Assembly (NCBI GenBank): GCA_035772735.1
Contig: JASDFA010000010.1
Coordinates: forward strand, 134,977,001-135,041,000
Direction of reading: 5' to 3'
Length of the DNA: 64,000 nucleotides
Origin: Datura wrightii
Lineage: Eukaryota > Streptophyta > Magnoliopsida > Solanales > Solanaceae
Made by a program: the position numbers and the translations under genes. Shown here piece by piece: positions 25,600 through 37,700 of the stretch. The number at the start of each line of letters is the position of its first letter. Position 1 is the first letter of the stretch. Under the pieces are notes generated by a model. That model was given only the letters and a program-made list of their open reading frames with translations. It had not been told where the DNA came from and ran no database searches.

Positions 25600-27290
25600 G
25601 TGTTTACTGCATTCCAATTCTATGGGTTTTCTACTACTTTTCCACTGTTTAGTTTCCAAGGGAAAGATCCAGATAATCTTTCCCCCTTATACACTTGTTG
25701 CTCTTGGTTCCTCTCCTTGACCCGTGTGCTAGCCTCTTTGTTGATTTCTCTGCCTTCATTATTGGTGTCCTTATTTTGTGCCAATTCTGGATGGACAATT
25801 CTGCATTCTGACATATGGTGTCCTTGTAATTTGCATTCCATACAGTATTTGGATAGGTAGTCATATTGAATTTGTACCTTTATTGTTCTTTTTGCACCTA
25901 TTTTTTCATCTTCAATATTCATTCTTACGTGTTTTTGCTGTTTGGCTATTAAATCCACCAAACCTTTCAACTTTGCACAACTAGCTCTAGTTTTGTTTAT
26001 TGTAGCCATATCTAGATGTAATGGTGTTCCCACCATTGATGCCAATGAGAATAGTGATTCCTTAATATAGTACGTCAGTAGTAGATTAGGAAAAGATATT
26101 CATGTCATTAGGGGTGGGCATTTGGTTCATCAGTTCGATTTTATGAAAGTTCGACTCGATTTTTTGGTTTTTGATTTTGAAAAAATATACACTCCACACT
26201 AAACCAAACTAATTCAGTTCGGTTAGATTTTTTCAACTTGGGTTCGGTGTTTCTAAATGATTTTTCGGTGCAAGTGAGAAACAAAATGAAAACAAAATTA
26301 TTAAAATATTTGACATGAAACAAATGCGTTCAACAATGCTATTTCGTATAACTTCTACAACAATCCATAACTTAGCACATTATATTAAACATTATCAACA
26401 AAATATAACTGGAAGTAGCTACTAGGCTACTAGCACCTACTAGATTTTAGACCTAATATTTTCTTGATCTTTTACAGGAAATGAGATCAGTGAGTGAGTT
26501 TAGGCATTTAGCCTTTAGGTTATAATATTGTATTGGGTTGGGTTAAATTTGAAATGTCAAAGGCCCCAAATGGGTTGGGTTTTAAAAATAATTTAGGCCA
26601 TATAAATTAAATATAAATATTATTTAAAAATATATCTAATAAAACTTTGATTTGCCGGTACACCGAAGAACCGTGATTCTTATACTGAACAATAAATGAA
26701 GAATCGAACTTTCCAGAAGAAAAAAAAAGTTGAACATCAAACTGAAACAGAAAAATTGAATTAATTAGGTTCGGTTTTTCGATATTTATGTCCCCCTAAG
26801 TGTCATTGCCTTTGTAGTTTCTTCTACGACCTTGAAATTTGAATCATAAATCAGAGATCTCATATGATAAGCTCCTCCATCTTTTGATTTCACATAGTAC
26901 GCCGCCTTCGATGTAAGATTGATGAAATCTTCTTTTAATGTTAATCTGATTAGAACATATCAATTTCTGAATAAACCAATTTAACAATCCCCTTTTATTC
27001 TGCATTAAGTAAGAATAATAATTCTGAGCTCATCAAATTCTGGCCACCCGTAAAAAAATTTACCTACCACTACGTGTTGAAGTTTTCTATTACGCTCATT
27101 GTCGCCACCTCTGCCTCCGAAGTATCGTACTTTGTTTGAACGGTATTTTTAGCAAAACAGGGACCTGTATCTGCTAATTTAGGGTTTGTGGTTGTAAGAG
27201 GTTGCAGTAGTTTAGGGTAGTTGATAATGACTCATTAATGATGGAGAGTTTGGGTGGTTGTGAGGGCATCTTGTCAGCCCTTCCCATGGC
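25600..27290 (-). pseudogene. LINE ORF1 (DUF4283-like, zinc knuckle), interrupted
   Basis: N-terminal part: LQHVVVGKFFYGWPEFDELR near 27,050 and EDFINLTSKAAYYVKSKDGG near 26,880. After the MITE, the frame resumes upstream of MASMVGTPLHLDMATINKTR (26,045) and ends with KYCMECKLQGHHMSEC, a CCHC knuckle, near 25,830. Stops and frameshifts are scattered through it. DUF4283 proteins of this kind are nucleic-acid-binding ORF1 proteins of plant L1-type LINEs. Confidence 0.75.
26110..26799. mobile_element. hAT-like MITE inserted in LINE ORF1
   Basis: About 690 bp, starting AGGGGTGGGCA and ending TGTCCCCCTAA, imperfect terminal inverted repeats. It is flanked by 8-bp repeats ATGTCATT (26,102-26,109) and GTGTCATT (26,800-26,807). 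The LINE reading frame is continuous across the empty site. It has GGTTCGGTTTTTCG-like subterminal sequence and no ORF. The 8-bp duplication suggests hAT. Confidence 0.75.
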
Positions 27291-27310
27291 TGACCGATGG
27301 CCGGAGAGGC

Positions 27311-28020
27311 CATGTAACACCCCAACTTTTCCTAACCTAGTTGTTAGAGACAGAAAATATTTAGGAGGTGAGAGCTTTTCTATCATAGCATGAATCTCCT
27401 TGATATGCATGTATATTTAGTGGAGTAAAATTTTTGATGTCAGAGTGATACTGCTTCGCCTAAAATGCATATGCCCTGCAACATCGAAGCATTGAATACC
27501 ACACTGAAATTTTATAATAATATATATAATATATATATTAAATTTAACATTATTAAATATATAAACTAGTTTAGTATTATAAAACTACATCACATTTAAT
27601 TTAATGCTAATTTATATTTAATAGAAAATTATACCACCAAAACTAATTCAAAAATACTAAATTTTCTTAAACAATTTTAATCCTTTAGGCTTACTCTTTA
27701 TTTGGAGTAAATTCAAGAGAATTAACTACTCTACCATAATTGAAATACCCTTTTTGTGTAGTTAATTAACGAAGGTAATTGCTAGTCTAATATAATTAAA
27801 ACGTTTTTTAAAATATTAAAATTATAGTTCTTTATTATATGAGTTCATATAAATCAAAGTATGGTTACCAACTTATCATACCGCAAAATACTGATATCAA
27901 AGTTAAAATTACTGAACTAATTTAGTATAATAATGATATAGAAATTTTTTAATACCAAAAACTGAAATTACCGAACCGCAATTTTTCAATACAATACCAT
28001 ATTGTACCATGCCCACGCAT
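27311..28020. other. AT-rich intergenic stretch with possible MITE remnant
   Basis: No gene seen. TGTAACACCCCAAC at 27,315 resembles a Tekay/Del LTR start but is followed by unrelated sequence. The right side, near 27,945-28,015, has ACCGAACCGCAATTTTTC and TACCATGCCCAC, reminiscent of the hAT-like MITE ends, and TATGCCCTGCAAC near 27,468 may be its partner. The evidence is weak. Confidence 0.3.
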
Positions 28021-28701
28021 ACTCGCAAGTCGCAACTTATATAGTATAATCATCCCACTTGACAACCATACTCCCAGGAGAGAAAGCAAGAGTGGTTAAA
28101 GCCTGCCGAGACAGATGGCAGAAGGAGAATAATAATAGTAATCGGTTGAAAACGAAATAATTTGCCCGAGTGCAGGTGGCGAAAGGGAATTTCAATTTCA
28201 ATGACTCCGGAAACTACTGGTTCATTTGAAAGATGCACAACTTACACCCTTCCAAAAAGATCGCTTACTTCTCTAAAAAGATATCATTGTTTCTTCAGGT
28301 ATAACATTATCAGCATGTTGTAATAAACACACAACAATAAGAAATTGGCAAGCATAGGCACAATTTGTATCCAAGCACCATTCATCCACTATGCTGTCAT
28401 CATTTAGGATCTATCTCAGCCAGAGAGCAAATCCTATCCTCAAAGAGGAGGGGAGAGTCATATTTCTTTCTTTTTAACTTCCCAAAATTTTTTTGTAGCC
28501 CTAATGCTAGGTTATGGGAGGAATGAGGTGTGGGGAGTTGGAGTTTCTCAATAGGACACAGATCAACCGACCCTTTACATATTGGGTTAACAAACTACTT
28601 GTACAAGAGGTCACACAATCTAAATAAGGAAACCGAGCCAGGAAGATGTACACCACTCTTCCTCTGTCTGTTGTTAGGAGAGATTAAAGCATTAGCACAC
28701 C
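28021..28701 (-). other. 3' flank and probable 3' UTR of the dehydrogenase-reticulon gene
   Basis: This is the sequence downstream of the stop at 28,702. It holds no recognisable domain, and the short open frame at 28,050-28,238 has no supporting features. The transcript end cannot be placed from sequence alone. Confidence 0.4.
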
Positions 28702-31700
28702 TCATTGCTTAATCTTCAATCTAGAAGATCCAATTTCTGAATCAGAATCGAGCAGTGCCATAGGCAAGGGTAAACTCCTCATTAGCAAAGTAAAGGCACC
28801 TTTTGATATGCTGAATATTACATCTGCTGTACTATCAATTTCATCCTCATACTGCTCATAAATGAGGAATGAAGTGAATGCCAGAGCTAGTGCTGCATTG
28901 GTTTTGAATCATGTCAAACAAACTACCGGATATGGACTTTAATGCACCATTAAGCGTGAAAATGTAGCGTAACACATACCTATGCCAATTACAGAAGTCA
29001 AGCAATCTGAAATAATCAACTTCAAAAAATACAGGGGTATTGCAGCCTGCAGAAAATAAGAGAACTTTTAGAGGTCTAACACAAACTAAGCAGTATATTC
29101 AAGGACCGACTACAAACACTATTTGCAGCTGATCCACTTGATAACCATTTTAACTAAATGTCCATCCTGATTAATCATCAAATAGATAAGGTCCATATGT
29201 ATCTCACAATCAGTTCCTTTTGTCACCACATTATCTGTCAATACATCTCTTTTCCAAGTTCAACTGTCTCACCCTACTTGATACTTCATCTGCTAAATCT
29301 ATTGCCTACTATTAGTTTTCTTTTGGCATACATCCAAAAACTTAAATGTTCTACCGATCTCCCAGTTCTAATTACTTACACGAAGTGCAAATATAACTTC
29401 TAGGAATGATCAAAGCAACCCATTTGTTTGATGTTATTCAAGTTTTTGAACAGAAGTGTTTGTTTGACTCTTATTTGAAGACTGGACGACCCAAAAACTA
29501 ATTTCTGGAGTTTTTGAAAGACGCGTGTGGAATTCATCCCAAAAAATCTAAAAGTCTAAGCAAAATCAATTCTGAAGAACTTCAAATAAAAGTCCTTGAT
29601 CATCTCTAACTCAATTTAGAATTAGTAAAAAGAAAGTATGGAAGAACATGAAGTCATTTAGTACACACCTTCAGAAATATAGACCAATCTTCTCCGCGGG
29701 CAAGTAACCTTGCTAAATGACTCATTCTGTTCCACGAATATGCTACGTTGTAAAAGCAATTTCTCATATCCACTTCAGAGATCTCAAAGAAAGACCATGA
29801 TATTCTGGGAACTGCAATCCCATATCTGCAGCAAAGATGTCATTATTGGGGGAATACAAGCATCCCATGCATAAATAAATGCTGAAAACTAAAAACACTG
29901 GACGGGAAGCCAATAAGTTCATTATGAAATAATATTGTGAATCATCAAAAGCTCACAATTGGAAATAGATTATTTACACAAATATAGGCAATTTCACAAA
30001 TAGAGGAAAACAAATATCAACACACAATAAAAGCTCTAAAGAGAGAAGTGCTTATACTAGCAAATAATTTCCCCATTAACTTCCGCATAATATTTTTAAG
30101 ATTTTTACACTGTACATCACTTGGCTAAGCTTACTTTTTAAAAAAAAAAAAATAACCGTGGTGTTCAGACCAGCTTGCGACACCTCGACTAATTCCACGG
30201 GATACTTATCACCTCCCACTAGCAACAGGTACCAAGTAACTCTGTCCACCAAGGCTAGGACAGATAGGAAGAAATCACCTAGTGTTTTTTATCCACCGGA
30301 ACTTGAACCTGAAACTCATTGTTCTCAACCCCCTTCATTGACCACTAGGCCACACTTGGGTGCTAAGTTTACCTTATTTAACCGATATTTTCATATCTTA
30401 GCCTATTTAGTTCATTATGTATATTTGAAAGACTTTGGGAAAAGCAATAATTCCTTCAGTTGTGATTTTGATTTTTATTTTTGATGCAGTGTTATGAAAG
30501 GCGCTCGCCTCTCGCCTTTGGCGACGTGGCGAGGCGAGGCGAGCTGCTGTCGCCATCCTCCATCATGGCGAGGCAAAATCCAAATGGCGCTCTAATGGCG
30601 CTAATGGCGACATGGCGACGAGGCGAGAAAGGCGTAGCCTTTTTGTTTTTTTAAAAAAACTTGGGGCTTTAAACAATTAAAAATCTTTTTTAGGATTTTA
30701 ATTTCACTTTTCAATTACCAACGACTGTCTTCCCTACTTCGCGACTCCGAGGCGAGAAAGACAGCGACTTCTCCTTCTTCTCGCCTTCTCCAAACTCCGG
30801 GACCAGGTACGCTTCTTAGTTCTTCTTCTTCTTCAGTTCTTTTTCTTTCTTCTTCTTCTTCTTCTTCTTCTTTCTTCTTTCTTCTTTCTTCTTCAATTCT
30901 TCTTCAGAGTTCAGCTTTTTTTTCTCCTTCTTCTCGCCATCTCGCTTCTCCAGACTCTGTTTTCTTGAGTTCATTGTTTTACACAAAACAGAATCTGTGT
31001 TTGGCTGTCTGCTCTACGACTACCCACCCATTTTTAAAAAAAATTGTAGTCTTTATTTTTATTTCAGCCCAATTAAATTTATTTAATTTATATATCAATT
31101 AATACAGTAATTATTTGGCAATTCCAAACTAGAACTATCTATTTTTAGTTTTTGAATTGAAATATTTGCTAATATGTTATTGCTATTGAGATTTTGATTA
31201 TTTATATATGCAATTAAATATTTTAATTTTTTTATATTAATTGGCGCCTCACTTCAAAAAGGCAAGCGGCGAGTCGTGGTGAGGCAGACCCTTATCGCCT
31301 TTCGCCGTCCAAAACACTGTTTTGATTCTTAGAAACTGATTGATAGTGATATTCATGTTTATTATAACATATTTTAACATCTTTGGGTGAATTGACGTAA
31401 AAAATTCAGAACACCATTTTGGGGTTTTTAAAGCTTGAAAACCCATTGTAAGTTTTGTAATTTATTGAAATTTTTGACAAGTTGATGATTGAAGCTCGTC
31501 GGGAATGTTATTTTGAAGTTGTTAAAATTTGAAGCAATTCAACGAAGATCTGATCAATTTCATATGGAGATTCATGGTTGAACTTTGTAGGGGATGATGA
31601 AAAGCAATTTTTGTATAATATTGTATAATTTTGCATAACAATGTAAAAGTGTACATAAACCTATGTTTCGTGGACTCTTCATTTTAGACGCCGTACACAT

Positions 31701-34700
31701 GTTGACACGACATTGGTATTGGTAAGGGTGTGGGAATTGTACCAAGTGTGGTCAATCGAGATCGGGTACTTTGACCACAATCCATGACAAATTTGAAGGA
31801 AAAGTGCAAAATGAAATTTTGAATTTTAGCCGCTGCCTGCTCGCGCCTAGTGACTACAACTTGAGAAATTCTCAAAATGAAAGATTGAATTATTGGCTTC
31901 ACCCCACAAACCTTTTAGGATATTTTTATAGAATTTTTTTAGAATAATTGAGTTATTTAAGCAGACTCCTCGCACCCATATCCATATCCCCGAATCTTAA
32001 GTTTAGATTATGAATGATATGACCTCTAGATCCACAACCGGGTCGGATACTTGCACCGAGTTCGAGCAACATAGGTATAAATACCTCTTGAACACTGTTA
32101 TACACTTTTATACAAAGTTGATACATTCTTTAAGGTAAGTTTATAACATTGTATAATGTTACATACCGGGTGTAAAAACACTGTTGCTAAAAGAAATTGG
32201 CTATGCGAGTGGAAACTGAAAATATGTCTACGTGCATGTAGTAATGTGTCGTATTGGGCTGTATATTTCTAAAAGTTTCTTGTATAGTTTCTTTTATTTT
32301 TTAAATAAAGGTGGTGTCTGGATTTACATATTATTCTAGGCAACTGATGAGTTGAGCTGACATAACGGAGTTAGGAAGACTTAAAAGGAAAGAAATTGGA
32401 CCTACAGACAAAAAATGCTAAAGGATTTGTAGTGTCCTAAATTCACCCTTACAACAGGAAGAAGTAGCATCAATCAGTTCTTATCACCTTTTCTTTTACT
32501 TCATGTGGGAGGTCTTCAGGGAAGCACTTACTTTAGTTGCATATATATCTAAAAATTCGCGTATACTATTCTTTTTTATAACTTCCACGCATTAAGGTTC
32601 ACATTAGGGATCGCATGGCACATCCTGAGAATATGATTTTATATCCATTTGTCCCAGAAAGCAAAACAGTATAACCAAATTTCATCTCCTTGAGAAAGAT
32701 ACGATAGGACTTGTCTATCCAAACATTTCTTTTAGGAGAGTCGTCTCTTTAAAACATTTAAACATAGTATATTCAGTGGCATACTTACATTGTTGGTGGC
32801 AGAATGCTGTATCCCCAGAGAGCAGCAGCAATCATCAGTAGAAGCTGGGCAAGAGATGAAAGAAAGCTCCTCCCAGACAGGAAGAACCAGTAATGGACGA
32901 AAACCAGCAAAAGGAAACAAGTAAATGTTCGCCGCTCATCTCTCCACAATAAAACCTCTGCAACTGCACTAACATTATATATTGTTATTTAGAGGTATCC
33001 AAGATGATACAATGAAGAATTGGGATTTCATACATTCAATTTGGCAGATACAGAATAAAAGCTAGAAGTAGAATCAGATTGTGGCATAAAAAAGCTTTAA
33101 CCACAACCCCCTATCCCACCAAAAAAATAAAAACTGCAAGTATACTATAGTAACAATAATACTTGGTCTATTAGAATCTAAGGGTATACAAAATTCGCTA
33201 CTAAATTTGATGTCGCTCTACATTTGGGTTGCCAAGGAAGTTTCCGTAATATGCTTAAACTGTACCCATAAACCAATTCTACAGATTCAAACTCAAATTC
33301 AGTCTCAGAAGAACACCAAAAATTGGGTCAAACACCAAATTCAAGCATGTTTATTGTGGTCAAACACAGTACTTTCCCGAGAGAAGTGCTGGAAAATGGG
33401 CCATAGAGAAAACTGTGACAAGTCAATTCTCTCTACCAGTTCATGAAAAATATATAGGTTTTAGGTGAAGACAAATGCCTAGAGGGTTCGATTTAGTATT
33501 TCCACTTAATAATATAAACTAGAAAACCGCACTTCTGCAAGGGTAGAAATGTCACAAAGTAACATACCAACCTTTTCCACCTCCTAACAGTTTATGCACT
33601 TTTGACTCCTCATCAGTGTCACTATAGCTTGAGAAAGATGATTCTCTAGCTAAATGAGAGGACTTAGCGGTTACAGCAACTCCTTCCTGTATCAGAGTTT
33701 CACGTCTGTAATAAGCAGTTGAGTCATGTCCAAAAAAAAATAGTATATGTGCTATAGCGAATTTCAAAAGCATCCCAAATCTTAACCAGATTTTCAGCAC
33801 AGATTAACAAATTTAGGCTACTTACCACAACAAAATCAGCATACTTATCAACAAACTAGGGCAACTTAAAGAAAAGTAAAGCTTCTTAGAAAAGCAAAGA
33901 AGAGATCCAACATGGATGAAGTGAAACAAATAAGGTATTTTATAGAGAGATCATGTCTTTTATCAGAACATCAGGGACAGCCTGCTTTATTGTGACGGTA
34001 AACTTTTTTGCATGTCAATAGGGAACTAGGACAACTAGGATTCTTATATCCTAGAAAAAAATACGTCATCTTTACCTTTAAACTTCAAAAAAAAAAACGC
34101 CAGCAAGTAAGCTAAAGTTCAAAAGATCCATATACACTGGGTATTTACTGCCTTTACAATTCCAATGATATAAAACATGCCAGTCAGATAATACTCTGCT
34201 CGTCCCAGAAAAAATGCATCATTCAGAGGACAAAAGGTCAACTAATCTAAGTTTCACTGTGAACACAAAAATTGATTTCTGACTTATTTATTTTCTTGAA
34301 AGTAACATTTACATATTTGGAGAAGTATTACAAAATTACAAATTATCATAGTTAAGAACAAAATTCTTTTATTTGAAAATATTGTAATCAAAGAAAACAA
34401 TTTGAGTGCCAACCGAACAATTTGAGACAGAGAATAGTTGTTTAGGCACTGTTTACAGCTTATGATAAAAATAAGGATCATACATACTTCAAGGGAAACA
34501 ACTGGAGAATATCCAATATATTTCTGAGCTGCAGAGCAATTAAATCTCCTGTGGCACAATGCTAATTCAATAATATCAAAAACTGGCACATTCCCAGTAC
34601 TCCAATTGCTCATCCTTGAAATTGTCCATTTTATGATCAAAGTAGTATATTGGATAACCCAAGCAGGAATCTTGATAATGGACCTGCAGTCACAAAGCAC

Positions 34701-37700
34701 CAAATGATTCAGGAAGCCACATCGCAAAAACCATAATGTAAGGGAACGAGCAAAGCTACAAAATCAACAAAAGAAAAAATGTAAGCCAAGAATTAACAAT
34801 ACACTATGACTAGCCAAGAAAATCAACACACAGACAACTAAAAGAGTAACATTTATCCAAGTATCAATAGTATATGCAATGGCTAGTGATGAAGATGGCG
34901 ACATATGTAAACAGGAGAAGTTTTTCAAGAAAAAGGAAGAAGAATGACATGTAACAAGGAGACATAGACGAAAAGGAGAATTACTTGGAACGATATTGAC
35001 TAAATTACGGCAAAAAAGCCAGGTGAGTTCTTTCTATTGGCCTAAACGTCCAACCTTGGAAGGCAGACCTTTATTGGATTTGGTGGGAAGATGCAGGTAC
35101 CCGATGTAATAGTCAAGGTGCGCTCAAGTTGACACCACCAGTATCACAAAGAGAAAGAGAGAGAAAGAGATAGAGAGAGAGAGAGAAGATATTGATTAAA
35201 TTACACCTCTTCATTGAAGATAAATGAGGAGACCGAATAAAATAAGATAACCATCAGAGAATTCTCTAGCCAAATAAATTGTACAAGACGACTCTTTGTC
35301 ATGCCATCTTTATTCACATAACACCACCATTGCAAATTCTGAATTAATGGACCAGAGATGAAGACAACAACCGAGCTAGAGTGTGCCAGCCTCCAGAAAC
35401 CATAAAATCAGAAAGATAAGAAAGAAAATTTGTTAGCACTTGATAAACTTGTTTAAGCTAAGATGTCAGTCATGATGGGAGGTAGAGTTTGCACCGTGCG
35501 GCAACAACAGTGCAGTCAATAGTCAGGACTTCTATTCACCTAATCCATACATATTTAGAAAAATTCATAAACAAACCTCATGTGGATGGGAGCGTCATCA
35601 ATAAAGATAAGACGTAAAAGAATAGTATGCCAGCTACCTTACCTTTGATATCCCAGTCTCTGAAACAAAAGAGATACAAAATCCTTGAACTTCATCGGCT
35701 TGAGATTACTGATGAAAAAGGCCTACAAAGCATGGCATTGCACTGTCTGTAAATTTATTAACCACCATCAAAAGAAAACATTGAATAGAGATAGCTAAAA
35801 ATGCGTACCTTGCCACATACATGACTCCCCCTAGAACCTAGAGCTTTTTCAGCACATATATGTGCATGCGCAACATTCTCCACATAGGTGAAGTCAGACA
35901 TATTGTCACCAAGCCCTATAATAAACTGAAATGAGAATGTCTATTACTTATTCAAAAAGTATGTATACAAAGACTAAACACAGTTTAAAAAATGCTAGAT
36001 CAGAAAATTACACCTACATAATGACAAGAATTGTGACACAAGAGGAGTCTTATGATCTTTTTCCTCTTTTATTTGACGTACATCCCAACGTGGTTCCTGA
36101 CACAAAATGATGCAAATTCTACACCAATTCCTATTTTGCCTACTTCCACAAGGAAACTGAAAGTTACTGGTAACAAAGAGCAGAGAAAAAGAAGTTCCTT
36201 AGAGATTTGAAGCATGCACAAGTTTAGTGAGACTTTTGTTGGATGCTGATGCTACAACAGAGAACTTAGGTCTAACCATCACATTTACACAGGCTTATGG
36301 AAAAGAAGAAATATCTTTAATTGATATTTAACTAACAGAAGAGAAACTAAACAGAAGGCTTCCAACCTTGCCCCAGCCAGATTTTGCAACATTGACCAGC
36401 AAAGAAGAGAGATAATTGTCTCCAGGTCCAAAAACATAGCTAGGACGAAGTGCACAAGTAAGAAGGCCATCAGCATCATTTGCAACTAAAACTAGAGCCT
36501 CTGCTTGAGCCTTAAGATCAGCTACCATGTTCACAAACTGCATCAAGCAAGCATCAAAATGAAAAGAAGAAACTGAGGAAAACTAGAAAGTGATGGCATA
36601 ATGAAAAATGCGGAAGAGGATTGACAGGAATAGATAATAAGTTTCCAAATTCAGTTAAACAAGCTCCTCATAAGAGACTTACTTTACTGGAATATGGTAA
36701 GGACTCATCCCCACCATGTATATCCTGCCAGCTGTTCAAAACTACATCAGCAGAACTGTTGTATAATAGCCTTTTGACTTTACACTCTTGACAGGCAGCA
36801 ATGATATTCTTGGCACCTGAAAGACATAACATCCATTCTCAATCAGGACGCCAAAGATTTAAATAGAAAAAATGTGCAATTCACTTATGTGACCTCTGGA
36901 TGAAAAATTACCTTGAACAACAATTGTGTAGCAAATATAGAAATCATAAGCATATGAATCCCTAGCATCCATGTAAAATACAACTGATGCGCCATCAATA
37001 GCTGCATGGGAGAATATGATGGATAAAAATTCAGTCGAACTTTACTTTAGTGGAATAACACAGTTATACAAGAAGGTGTAGAAAAAAGTATGGAACTCTA
37101 GAAACTGTTTAAACTACAAAATGCCAAGTCAGATACATAAAGAAAGAATGTCAAACAAGCAATCAAACCCCATAAGCTGACTGGCTAGATCACAGTAGTA
37201 CTGCATTTCTTTAGGGTGAAAGCACTGAAAGAGGAAGGTATGGCAGGAGGCAGACTAGAAGGAACTGGTAATACTTTTCCCTTGTTTGTAGAGAAAAAAA
37301 GTGTAAGGATATTCAATCCCTCAGCAATCTTTCAACCCCCTTTCAGAATGGAAGAAATAAACATCTTTTAATTCCCTTGCAGTTGAATCAAAAGCAACTT
37401 GAAGGAGAATAAACACTTCCTATAGGGAAGCAACTCAATAGGGAAATAGGTCAATGAGTGCCCATCTTACTCCCTCGTTCAGAAAACCTCCCAAAACAAC
37501 ATCAACAACAACATACCCAGTGAAATCCCACAAGTGGAGCTTGGAGAGGATGGAGTGTACATAACCTTACCCCTACTTTATAAGAGTAGAGAGGTTGTTT
37601 CGAAAAGACCTCTGCTCAAGTGAAGCATAATAAACAAGTACGAAAAGAAAATACAGTAACGAATACCAGTAGCAACACTAATCAATATAAAAACCGAAGG

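Larger units (their letters stand above)
24829..27310 (-). mobile_element. Non-LTR retrotransposon (LINE), truncated and interrupted
   Basis: On the minus strand an ORF1 with a CCHC-type knuckle (about 25,600-27,290) is followed by an apurinic-type endonuclease domain (25,430-24,829). RT is missing because an LTR abuts at 24,827. A MITE splits ORF1 at 26,110-26,799. The 5' end near 27,310 is estimated from the first recognisable Met context (MPSQPPKLSI). Confidence 0.8.

Noticed and set aside
27315..27340. Start of another Tekay/Del LTR (TGTAACACCCC)
   Set aside because: The match stops after about 15 bases and no other LTR features follow.
30340..30361. tRNA gene at the TS SINE head
   Set aside because: Only tRNA-like promoter boxes are present; there is no cloverleaf, and the rest of the SINE follows.
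34284..34727. A 147-codon minus-strand open frame as a separate gene
   Set aside because: It is exon 7 of the dehydrogenase-reticulon gene plus read-through into both flanking introns.
36285..36546. Short minus-strand frames as separate genes
   Set aside because: One is exon 4 with intron read-through, the other its out-of-frame shadow.
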